From the NCBI RefSeq assembly GCF_932526225.1, contig NC_064046.1:2542001-2606000 (forward strand): 64,000 nucleotides of DNA. Reading direction: 5' to 3'. The notes beneath the pieces are model-generated. The model searched no databases. It was not told the DNA's origin and worked only from the letters and a program-made list of their open reading frames with translations. This stretch comes from Nematostella vectensis (taxonomy: Eukaryota; Cnidaria; Anthozoa; Actiniaria; Edwardsiidae). Shown piece by piece: positions 24,201-32,688 of the stretch (its first letter is position 1; each line of letters opens with the position of its first letter). A program made the position numbers and the translations under genes.

Positions 24201-26508
24201 TCGAGTCCATTCATGAGTGTCCAGAGCACATTTAATTACGTCTTGAAGTAAGCTGTACGAGTCTAAAGCAGTCAGCACTTAACTTAGTTCTTGGGTCGCA
24301 AACGTAAACACAAGTAAATACAGCAAAATCAATCCAAGCTGAGATTATTTTACAAAATAACTTGGTAGAAATTGAGGCTATGGTAAAATATGCAGTTGAG
24401 AGGTGGAATCTCAAATTCAAGATGGCGGCCATGACGCAGTTTTAAATTATGCAAAAGGATTCTGGTATCTAGGCATTACGATGACGTAGGACAGTAGGCT
24501 AGATACTTAGTGTAAGAAAAAGCTTCAGTAAGGTCGCAATCAAAACACTAAAATAAGAAGTTTTGCCTGTGGCGCAAGGGTTCTTGGGAATTGCATTGTG
24601 CAAATCACAAGATGACAGAAAAAAAACAGTTGCATTTTATGACTGGGCTACCACAGGTATCCCAGTAAAAAGGATAGTATTTGAAGACCCTGCAATAAAC
24701 TCCCTGCTATTGGGGAGGGGAGGGGGGGTACACACCATGTATTACAACAGCATTTGCTAAATTAATATTTAGTGTTTGTCAAAGCTTAAATTCATCCTTA
24801 GTCATTATCTATAAGTTATGTCATTATAGTAGATAGAGACAACATACTAATCAAATTAGCCAATAGATACACTCAGAGTGCTAAGATGAAACAAATAATG
24901 CAAGTGACGATGGGTGAATACATTTCTATCTGTCAAAATGTTATGGAATAAATCTGGAAAAAGGATTACTATAAACCATAAGGAGTAGTGATATGCCATG
25001 CATATATAGTACTGATAAAATAGGTATACTGTACTGATACAATAAAATATATATCTCTCAAAATTGATTATACTTGGATCATTCTAATCCCGGACAGGTC
25101 GCACTAGAAAATTTATTTTTCCGTGTTTTCTTTTAGAGGTCTACCTTCCACATAAAACAGCCTACCCGCCTCTGATACGTGGCGGCTATTCGGGAACTGT
25201 TCCAGCTATGTAAACAACCCCAGGTAGTATTGACAACTCATTAGATATCTGTCAACATTGAGGCCTTCAACCACTTCAAAGTGGAGAAGTCCATTGAGTG
25301 TTAAGTTATACTTAGGATTCGCAATAAATATTCTCTCCAAAAATTTTCTTCAAGACTGGTATTCTATTGTGTTAATTGTTAATATCTTTATTACAGAATG
25401 TGACGATTGAGGACCAATATTGAAAACAACTCAAGCAAATCGTACAAGGCGCCTAGATCGAAATACGCAGTAGTTTTAAAACCTAAAGTAGATAAATGCT
25501 GTTAGCTAATCGCTTTAGAGCAACTGATAAGATCATGACGAGGAAATAAGGCCACACGTTACATGATTACATGTTCGTGTACTGCGAAAAGGATTTTCAC
25601 AAATTGCACAATAAAAACACCACATAATTTATGTGAAGTGATCTCTAGTCGATTAGTACACTCCATACTTCCAAAGTACGAACCTACTTCATGTTCATGT
25701 CATGTATAAAAGCAGTACTCCAGGTGTACTTTATCTATACTACAATGAGTCTACAAGACATCAAGGATCATGATTATATTACGGTTGAACAAATGAAATA
25801 AATCCCATAAGTACATCACTGAACTGCCGCAAAATGCAAATCGTAAAATCAAGAACTCGATTACGAAACTTTAGAAACTTCGGCATTACAATAAAAAGAA
25901 TATTCTCTCAACTTAAACTACTTGCCATAAAAAAAATAATAATAAACGAAAGACTTACCTACTGCCATCGCTGCTAGGAGTTTTATAAGAGGGATGAGGT
26001 CCTCGCGGCCAGAACAAGCAGGGAAAAAGGGCTCGATAACATATGCTCCGAACGCGAGGCAAATGATGGCAACTTGGGACGGCTTGAGGATAATTGTCGA
26101 TGTCCAAGCATACAAAAAACCAGGCAGCGGCCCGAATGCTTCGTATAAATAGGTATATTCTGCCCCGGATCGGGGAATCATCGTTCCAAGCTCCGAGTAG
26201 CAGAGTGCGCCGGAGATGGCAAGCAGTCCGCATAGGCCCCAGACAATCAGAGTCAGCCCAACAGAACCACAGTTCTCCATTACATATCGGGGCGATGCAA
26301 AAATCCCTGAACCTATCATGGTGCCAACGATCAAGGAGATGCCACTGGTGAGTCCAACTCTTCTTTGTAGACCTATAAATACCGGGGAACCTTCGATTTC
26401 AGACGAGGCAAGAAGATTGTCTGTTGTACGGTCATTTCGGCTTAACATTTCGTTGCTGCTTTTGCTGCCGCTGAGGTTAGCGGAACCATTGAAGCCTTTT
26501 TCACCCAT
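7089..26508 (-). CDS. SLC7/LAT-type heteromeric amino-acid transporter light chain with four alternative first exons
   Basis: One transcription unit has variable first exons at 26508-25959, 23160-22656, 20815-20293 and 17909-17237, then shared exons 15236-15111, 13074-12975, 12712-12668, 12238-12115, 11907-11804, 11090-10994, 9485-9330 and 7266-7089. All junctions are GT-AG and phases match (1,1,2,2,0,2,0,0,1). The product is an APC-fold 12-TM exchanger of the LAT family, which works at the plasma membrane bound to an SLC3 heavy chain. Seen motifs are GSGIFAS in TM1, [30 protein letters not shown] (TM6), [14 protein letters not shown] and [13 protein letters not shown]. Predicted length without the tail is about 480-535 aa, which is normal for the family. 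The terminal exon is not located. Substrate cannot be read from sequence; b0,+AT, y+LAT and LAT2 types are all similar. Introns are loaded with minisatellites. Confidence 0.85.
7254..8815. repeat. 37-bp minisatellite overlapping the exon 9 acceptor
   Basis: About 40 units of consensus AGCAAAGGTACCAAGTGGAG plus AACACAGTCAGACATTT (plus strand). Some units lack 2 bases. The first unit contains the start of shared exon 9 and its acceptor; the array therefore begins inside the exon. The rightmost unit and degenerate units near 8871 and 8941 keep CCTAG (acceptor-like on the minus strand), while interior units have CCAAG. Small open frames inside are repeat artefacts. Confidence 0.95.
9206..9279. 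repeat. AAAT/AAAC tetranucleotide microsatellite
   Basis: Runs of AAAT, then AAAC, then AAAT again, in the intron between shared exons 8 and 9. Confidence 0.95.
9776..10640. mobile_element. MITE with ~145-bp terminal inverted repeats
   Basis: The left end TACCCTGCTAGCAGATCTTT and about 145 bp after it reappear inverted at 10497-10640, ending CTCTGCTAGCAGGGTA. Flanks are TGGAAAAAC (9767-9775) and TTTAAAAAC (10641-10649), a 7/9 match to a 9-bp target duplication. Long inverted termini with a 9-bp duplication are usual for Mutator-like elements. No transposase is encoded. It lies in the intron between shared exons 7 and 8. Related partial ends occur at 16713-16798 and 41580-41660. Confidence 0.75.
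10645..10915. repeat. ~20-bp minisatellite
   Basis: Thirteen or so diverged units of the type GAACATCCCCTCTATTCTAA, directly after the MITE and about 80 bp from the donor of shared exon 7. Confidence 0.85.
11098..11755. repeat. 33-bp minisatellite abutting the exon 7 acceptor
   Basis: About 20 units of GAGTACTGATTAGACAAGTC plus GAGTGAACGAGAG. Units near the exon are almost identical; distal units diverge (GGACGAG, GGTCGGATGAAC). The array ends 8 bp before the acceptor AG of shared exon 7, so the polypyrimidine/branch region of that intron is made of repeat units. Confidence 0.95.
13567..15015. repeat. 68-bp minisatellite in transporter intron 2
   Basis: About 21 units of GACTCCACGAGGGTTTCGCG, CCAACTGCGTGTATTTTTAT and TACGGACTACGGACATAAAA plus GACAGGCT, with variants GATCTTGCG, CAACGGACG and A-run length changes. 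It fills most of the intron between shared exons 2 and 3. Confidence 0.95.
15297..16582. mobile_element. Possible Tigger/pogo-like remnant containing two tandem arrays
   Basis: The left side has TAGTAGAACGCAACTTGAAC and the right side ends AGCAGGGTTCCACTGTA. Both resemble the CAGTRGAACCCYG...TCGAAC termini of pogo-type elements with TA flanks. Inside are about four ~55-bp units (CAGAGTTCGAG...TTCTACTGTAT, 15524-15770) and the poly-C array at 15830-16475. No transposase is readable. The assignment rests on short termini only. Confidence 0.35.
15830..16475. repeat. ~90-120-bp tandem repeat with poly-C and GGCGGCCAAAAAGTGGGTCA
   Basis: Six to seven units of poly-C, TGGCGGCCAAAAAGTGGGTC, ATTTCTTATTAAGAAATCTT and CAAGTACTATGCTTTTTCCA, then TATGATACCTATGACTGCGCACC. 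Related single copies lie near 27420 and 51780. It lies in the intron between first exon A and shared exon 2. Confidence 0.85.
16713..16798. mobile_element. Solo terminal fragment of the 9776-10640 MITE family
   Basis: Shares ACAAACGAGAACG, CGCGACACGGATAAGTGAAC and TGATAGAAACAA with the right terminus of the full copy at 9776-10640, in the same orientation. Confidence 0.7.
17237..17909 (-). CDS. Transporter variable first exon A
   Basis: This is the exon nearest the shared part (2 kb away) and the longest. Starting at 17909 it has an N-terminus of roughly 80 aa, rich in Ser, Pro and Asn; an internal ATG at 17768 is an alternative start. TM1 has [12 protein letters not shown], followed by TM2, the loop [19 protein letters not shown]3 ([17 protein letters not shown]) and FFPTCSGF with the extracellular cysteine. 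It ends KLLAAVCIG at a GTAGGG donor, phase 1. The donor is weaker than those of B, C and D (G rather than A at +4). Resembles exon D. Confidence 0.85.
18230..18325. mobile_element. 96-bp palindromic MITE with perfect 9-bp target duplication
   Basis: The arms TACCCTGGTTCCAGAGCCTC and GAGGCTCTGGAACCAGGGTA are perfect inverted copies, continuing through ACGTCTCTCTATTT / AAATAGAGAGACG. The flanks AGATATCCA (18221-18229) and AGATATCCA (18326-18334) are identical. The TACCCTG terminus and 9-bp duplication match the 9776-10640 element, so both probably use the same Mutator-like transposase. It lies just upstream of first exon A. A degenerate related end is at 39298-39327. Confidence 0.88.
18462..18728. 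repeat. 27-30-bp minisatellite upstream of first exon A
   Basis: About nine units of GCGTGACAGTGCAGAGATTG plus ACAGACATG, with variants lacking ATG and variants with ACATTGC. It lies about 0.55 kb upstream of the exon A start, in the likely promoter region. Confidence 0.9.
18760..20292. other. Spacer between first exons A and B
   Basis: No exon, RNA gene or clear element was recognised. The promoter for exon A transcripts should lie in this spacer or in the 17910-18760 segment. Confidence 0.4.
20293..20815 (-). CDS. Transporter variable first exon B
   Basis: The start is [14 protein letters not shown] at 20815. It encodes TM1 with [14 protein letters not shown]2 ([20 protein letters not shown]), the loop [18 protein letters not shown]3 ([16 protein letters not shown]) and [10 protein letters not shown] with the extracellular cysteine. 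It ends KLLAAAAIG at a GTGAGA donor, phase 1. The usual GAEYxYL loop motif is changed to GGERTYF, which is unlike the other three exons and may alter function. No frameshift or stop interrupts it. Confidence 0.85.
20816..22655. other. Spacer between first exons B and C
   Basis: No additional transporter exon is seen. A GC-richer patch at about 21120-21330 (ACGTAGCCTGTGTAGCAAGC followed by purine-rich sequence) looks like a dispersed repeat fragment. The rest is AT-rich. Confidence 0.4.
22656..23160 (-). CDS. Transporter variable first exon C
   Basis: This exon encodes a short N-terminus (start MALGETHR at 23160), TM1 with [14 protein letters not shown]2 ([20 protein letters not shown]), the loop [18 protein letters not shown]3 ([16 protein letters not shown]) and [10 protein letters not shown] with the conserved extracellular cysteine. 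It ends KLLAAVAIG at a GTGAGT donor, phase 1. The frame stays open upstream to an ATG at 23529, but that leader lacks family similarity, so 23160 is chosen. It is closest to exon B. TM3 has YRP where A, B and D have LKP or IKP. Confidence 0.85.
23161..25958. other. Spacer between first exons C and D
   Basis: The first 370 bp stay open in the exon C frame but show no family similarity. Two poly-G patches near 23930 and 24710 lie beside partly similar inverted strings (ACTGGGATACCTG / CAGGTATCCCAGT), possibly ends of an old element. No fifth first exon is seen. Confidence 0.4.
25959..26508 (-). CDS. Transporter variable first exon D
   Basis: This is the outermost alternative first exon. The in-frame ATG at 26508 (MGEKGFNG) is preferred over ATG 26544. 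It encodes a serine/asparagine-rich cytosolic N-terminus, TM1 with [14 protein letters not shown]2, the loop [19 protein letters not shown]3, and the extracellular FFPACSG whose cysteine matches the heavy-chain disulfide position of LATs. It ends KLLAAMAVG at a GTAAGT donor, phase 1. Its TM3 ([15 protein letters not shown]) is closest to exon A among the four. It lies about 10.7 kb upstream of the first shared exon, with no copy of that exon in between. Confidence 0.85.
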
Positions 26509-27681
26509 TCTGGAACCAGTAACAGACACTCTTGTAACTAACAAATCACTCTTGTCTATCCACTAGAAGTTGTGAACAACTGCAATAGTCCTGGTGGTCG
26601 ATTTTCGCGGGAACGGGACTTGTTTGTTGCCGCCAAAACAAGCACGTGGGTCTGGAAATATTTGCTATGCTAATCTCCGGCTGTTTTCAATTCTGGTACT
26701 CGTTCATCCAATCAAATACCACTTGTAAACAAACCGGTTTGTCCAGCTTAATTAGATGATAGTAAAATTTGATTGAATGATTTACTGGATTTTTTCTATG
26801 GTCTTTTTGAGGTTAGACTAGCAGCTAGCAGGTGCTTATACCATTTCACGCTCGCGGATTACGCTAAATATGGCCCCTTTCCTTTCAGAGAACAGTGGAC
26901 TTATGCAAAGATCAAACACGAGAACTAACAAAAAAAGATGCGGCGATAAGGTCCAAAGTACACTAACAAAAAGGAAATGGACCCAGAGTAATCGAAACAC
27001 TGGACTTTGCAGAAAGGAAACTAGGGTCACTCATTGACCGGAAATGCCTCAAATATTGCTTCCGGTTTAACAGCGGCACATCTCTTCTTGCGGAAAACTC
27101 GAACTGAACCTCCATCGACTGGTTAAAGTAGAGAGCTGAATCGATCCCTCCAGCTTGCGACAGGCAAGTCTTTACCCTGATATTGTTTTTATTTTTGTCT
27201 GTGCATGGAAGTGTATATTAAGTTAAAAAAAAGAGCAAGGTTGAAAAAATACGAACCAGATAAATGAAGCCCCCACCAGCCCACAGGCCAGGTCTACTTG
27301 AAGATTTCCAAATTGATGGGATTCTTTGATTCTGCATGAATTCCTTTTTAAAGATTAACCCCAGGTGCGTAATCTTACATTGGGGGATGGGGGAGGGGAG
27401 GTGAAGATTTATAAAGGGATGTCCAATTTTTTGGCCGCCAAGGGGGGTGTGCGTGCACTCTGCGCATCCCCCCCCCCCCCGCTGGGTACGCGCCTCGCTA
27501 TCTTTTGAATTTTTTTTATCAAGGAGGTGTCCAGATTCTGAGGGCGGTGGGCAATCATAAATATTTTGTGCAAACATTTAGTAATCGCGAATAAAAAAAG
27601 GGTCATTTTTTTGGTGCAGCACCTACCTACACGCTTTTACACAGTAGTTTCATGGAATTTTGTCTGTGTTTTACTTCGATG
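26509..27681. other. Region upstream of first exon D
   Basis: Presumed promoter of the D transcript. It includes poly-C at about 27469-27480 and TTTTTTGGCCGCCAAGG at 27427, related to the repeat at 15830-16475. No gene seen. Confidence 0.4.
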
Positions 27682-28163
27682 CAGGGGCTCATAAGTAGGG
27701 ACAATCAACTTACCCATGTTCTGGTACTATATAGGTGTCACGGCGTTTCCTAGGATCAGGCTATTTTTAGACGCGCAGATTAGCCAATCAGATTCAACCT
27801 TTGTGTTGACGTTTTGGCTGAGCTCAACTGCACGCGCAGTCTCAGACAAAAAGCTATGTTCTCTCTTCGGTACTTTGACTTTTTGTTGCTCTCTTCTTTA
27901 ATATGAATCCAATGCTACCTATGACTTTGAATTCTAGCTTGCAATTCTTTTGGTAAACAAACAAAACCGACGGATGATAGATAAAAAATATTTTTCCTAA
28001 CTGCAATTTGCGCGTGCAGCCTCACGTCACTCGCGCGCGCGACCAACGTCAAAGTAGCTGATTGGCCCGTTCGTGCGCGCGTGTCTAAAAAATAGCCTAA
28101 TCCTAGGAAACGCTGTGACATTTAAATATAATACAGATGATTGCCCCTACTTATGAGCCCCTG
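27682..28163. mobile_element. hAT-like MITE
   Basis: Termini CAGGGGCTCATAAGTAGGGA and CCCCTACTTATGAGCCCCTG are inverted copies. A second, subterminal inverted pair is GTTTCCTAGGATCAGGCTAT and ATAGCCTAATCCTAGGAAAC. The flanks TTCGATG (27675-27681) and TTCGATA (28164-28170) form a 6/7 duplication. The CAGGGG terminus suggests hAT, though hAT duplications are usually 8 bp. No coding capacity. Confidence 0.75.
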
Positions 28164-28170
28164 TTCGATA

Positions 28171-28695
28171 CTATTAAGGGAGGATGTGAAGGGGATTTCA
28201 AATGCGAGGGCGAGTGTCGCTACCCATAAGTCCCGCGTCGTCACGCACGACGGCTATAAACATAGGGACACCGACACATCCCTTCCCGTTTATCTAAAAA
28301 TAAAAAAAATATGTATATAAACAAAAAATGCTTGCCCACGATCTTTTCGACGGGTAGTGCTGGTACCTACGACTGGTCAAAATAGAATCAGGAAATCAGA
28401 TTTACATCTTTCATCGCTTTCTGTGCAATCTATAAATTGTTTTAATCCTCATACCATAAAAAGAAAAGGTGGTATATGGTTCTATGGTTTATGCGTGGGA
28501 AACAAAATAATTATTATTTCATTTCATTTTTTCTTATCTTTATGTCTTTGGCGAGGAGGGGCCACCAGTTGCGGTACTGCGCATGACAAAAAAAATCGTA
28601 GCGGTTTCAAGCTATTTTTAACGGGTACAAAGGGTACAAAACCCTGGTTAGAGTGTCGTAATAATGGATACGCGATAAAAAGGTAAAATTCGATA
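28171..28695. other. Intergenic segment before an unidentified exon
   Basis: AT-rich with short A-runs. No element or gene recognised. Confidence 0.35.
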
Positions 28696-28851
28696 ATGAG
28701 TTACGGGTTTTCAACGCTAGGAACTCGGCTCAGACACAAAGAAATTGAATCCAAAGAAGAGAAAGAAGTCTTGGTGGCAAGATCACATTATGAAACATTC
28801 CTTTACCTACGATCCAGAAAATCCGGGAGAGCCGACGACTATTGGAACCTA
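28696..28851 (+). CDS. Unidentified coding exon with splice donor
   Basis: ATG at 28696 opens a 52-codon frame beginning MSYGFSTLGTRLRHKEIE and ending GRADDYWNL, followed directly by a strong donor (GTAAGTATT) in phase 0. The peptide is basic and helix-prone (KEIESKEEKEVLVARSHYE), with no signal peptide or membrane segment. I do not recognise the family, and no following exon was found before STX16 begins at 29107 on the same strand. It may be the first exon of a small separate gene, or an alternative 5' exon. Codon use looks like genuine coding sequence. Confidence 0.45.
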
Positions 28852-29106
28852 GTAAGTATTTAATTTAGTCAGTTCAGCTATTGTTCGCTGGTTTATCTAA
28901 ACCGCGTAAAAAAGAAAAAAAAAAAAAGAAAAAAAGAAAGTAACATCTTGTAGCCGTGTTACTATACTCACGTAACCGGAAGTAGAGCCCAGTCCTCATT
29001 CGAGGAATTTGACACAGCAGCTGGGCCAAGATGGCGGCTGCCTGACCGAAGGAATGCTTTAATACCGAATATTTCCGTACTTTGTCACCTAAAAGACACC
29101 AAGAAC

Positions 29107-32100
29107 ATGGCGGTCCGAAGCTTAACCGATGTTTACTTCAATCTACGGACAGAAATCAGCCGCTTCAAGGCTTACTCCATGGGGGATAGCCCTGTTGTAC
29201 GTAGAGTTTCAGACGGGGTACATTTTAGTTTAGTGTGCACCACTCAATTTATAAGTAATGCACCCTTCAAATAAATCTTTTGCTCGTCTTTGTCGTTGAG
29301 TTATGACTGATGCTTTGTAGCTTTATGCCCCGTTTTCACAGGATGACGACACAGTTGCCCTTGTCCAAAGGGTTGATCCAGAGTTAGGCACCCAAGCACC
29401 GATATCTTCGCTTCCCCCACAATGGTAGGACGCCATTTTATGTTGTTGTATCATATTTATTGCACTTCGGCATGATTTACTACGTTATTTTCTTTAGTGT
29501 AAACTATTTTTAGGCTCAATTGTTAATTTGTACATAATCGCTTGTTGATTAAGCGTTAACAAAGGCCAACGTTTTTAAATTCGTTGTATTTACAGGTTCT
29601 AAATAAGTCAAAGCTTTGATTTAATTAAAAGGGAGATTTAACGAATTGTTTATCATACACTAGTAATGACTTTATTTTGTTTCACTTGCTTTTCAGGATT
29701 GATGCCGTGGAGGAGGTTAGCTCATTGTTAATTTTTCTCTATTTTCATTCTTCAGTTTTTGAGAGTTCTGTTCATGACCCGAAATGATCCCTGTACCCTA
29801 AATGATCCCCAAAAGTCCCCCGACTGATTCCGGGACCCGAAACGATCCCCAGGAGTCCCCGAAATAAACCCCAAGGAATTGCATTAATGGAATGTTGAGG
29901 GATTGGCTTTCAGTTTTAAAAACACATGAGACATTTTAGCGTCATTTTTGTTACTATGCAGAAATTTGAATAAACTAAAACCATAGTATTAAGATTTTTA
30001 TTTACGACTACGTGGGAAACACAGCTTTCGATAGCTTGGTTGAGTCAGCAATTGGGGTCAAATAACAATTCCCGTGATGGTAATTTGAAGAACCAGGCGT
30101 GAATAAATCATTTATACATAACAAGCCATAAAAGAAAGTCTCCACAGATGAGACATGCCTCTGCTTTCCCGTAGGAAAATGTTTGTTTTTGTTCGGTGAA
30201 TAAAAGACCTATCATAAAGAGAGATAGAGAGAGATCATGCAGTGGTGTAAACACACTACTACATGAGGAAACTCACATATTGCTTTGAACAAAAGCCACA
30301 TCTCTTAATATTTTGCAACGGTAGTAGAAGGGTTGTTTGAGTGCATTACTCAGTGTGCTTTTGTCATTCCATCTTCTCGGCCAAACCGGCTGTCGGTAAA
30401 TATTCGCTTGTGTAAACATGGATTTCGTGGTGAAATACACGTTTGGTTGTCGAATGAATATAGATTTTCAGGGGTGATGTTTACCGGAAACGAGATTTAT
30501 AGTGTCAGAGTCATGTGTTGGAACTGCAAATGTTTCCCCCTTCGAAGGTCAAAAGTTTGGTTGTTCTGAGCAAGGCTGTGCTATGTTTATGTTGTACTCC
30601 TTTCAGTAGCAATTGTTGTGTATTTGTTTTGGACTCATATGGGTTTACCGCCGTGGCAATGTAATAAATACAAGTATTTATTGGAATTTAAGTTTTTAAG
30701 GCATGTTATTTAGAAATAGATTCGCTGTCAACCCTTTATTATGCTTTAAGAATTGGAAGTGCTTTCTTCTGCTTTCCCTTTGTCCATTACCACAATTCCG
30801 TGGGGTTGATTTCGGGGACTCCTCAGTATCGTTTCATGTCCCGGGATCAGTTGGGGTACTTTTGGGGATCATTTCGGGTCCTGGGATCATTTCGGGTCCT
30901 GGGATCGTTTCGGGTCCTGGGATCGTTTCGGGTCCTGTACAGTTCCACGCCCCCACCCCCCTCCCTCCCACACACACATTTTTTGGCGGTTTGCCCCATG
31001 GCCTGTGAACCTAGATCTTGTTCTTTTTTTATATTATGGAATTAGCTAACTGTGGGCATTTATCTAAGATTAAATTTTCAATGTAGCCTTTATTATTGAT
31101 AAAGTACTTTAGTATTTGATTTATTTCATTTCTTTTTCAGATCCAATATGAAATAACAAGAATAAAACAGAGAAGTAAATATTCTTTTTTCAGTTCATCC
31201 ATCCCTCTGTCCACCTGTCAGCCAGAAGGAAATTTCCAAAATGTTCAGTGATCTTTGCTAATCAGCAAATCCCCCTTCTGTTTTTGTGCATTTGAAAATA
31301 ACTCTGTATGTTAATTTGCACTTAAGAAATATCAAATATTATTATTATTATTATTCACTCTCCTATATCAACATTTTCTGTTCCTCCACTCTCTCCCTTC
31401 TATTCTTCCCTCTTCTACATCAACATTTTTATTGAGTATTCTTCCGTTTTTCAACACTGAGCTTCATTTCTTGTGTTATTTTAGTGAAAGATTTATCTAC
31501 TCTTCATGACCGTCACCTTAATAGACCGACACTTGACGATAGCATTGATGAGGAGCAGACCATTGAGATAACCACAAAAGAAATCACACAGGTTGGTGCC
31601 AACAACTTTACTCTAACATCAGCATTTATATGTTTTTTTTCTATTTATTCTATTTCTCCATTCAGAGGAGCTAAATTCAAATCTTTTCAAAACTCTGTGT
31701 ATAGATGTTCCACCAGTGTCAGAATGCAGTCCAGAAAATGAGCCGTCAGTCCAGAACAGCTGGCAAACAAGAGCAGAGGTTACTAAAGAATGTTATATCC
31801 TCACTGGCTGTTAGCTTACAGGAGTTGTCAACAAATTTTAGGAAAAGTCAATCAACATACCTTAAGCGTAAGTAGAGTTACTACTTTTAAATGATTATTA
31901 GATTATTCTGTGTTTAGAAAAAGATTTAGAAAAATTTTTACTCTTGTTTGCTAAGCTCATAGCGGCAATAAATGAAAGACCAACAGTAAATCAGTAGGAC
32001 TGTACTTGAATGAAATGAGCTACTGTACTTTTTGTACTCCTATGGATGTTTGACTCAAAATTCTTTGATACTTTAGACATAAAGACCTTGACAATAAAGG

Positions 32101-32621
32101 CTATTCATGGTTGTATCTATTTCCTGTAATCTTATGATCTCTTTACTTTTGTCTTCAAAGGGTTAAAGAATAGAGAAGAACGCGAGAGGCAGTTTTTTGA
32201 TACAGGATTACCATCAACTAGTAGTGCTTTAATGAATGAGGATGTTGTCGAAGATGACGATTTATATGACAGAGTAAGCACATGCATTAGAGACAACAGT
32301 AGTGGAACGCTTTTGATGAATAGATAACAGGGCTGAAGCAGGTCGTGAGGGGATTATGATCATTATATATTTTGTCAAAGCTAGGGGTGGGTGTAACGGC
32401 TGAAGGCATCCTCTCAGCTACCCAATACACAGTCTTGAGCAATCACATAATCTAAGGGCACATTTTTTACTCATGATTCCGAAATGAGAATGATTAAAAT
32501 AATGTGTTTTGGTTATAATTGTGAAGTTGTTTGTGATGTGGTTGATTGTCTTTGGTTGATTGTTGTAGTTAATGTGGTGGTTGGTTGTACTTCTTGTGGC
32601 AACAATTATATGATTGTGATT

Positions 32622-32688
<67 letters not shown>

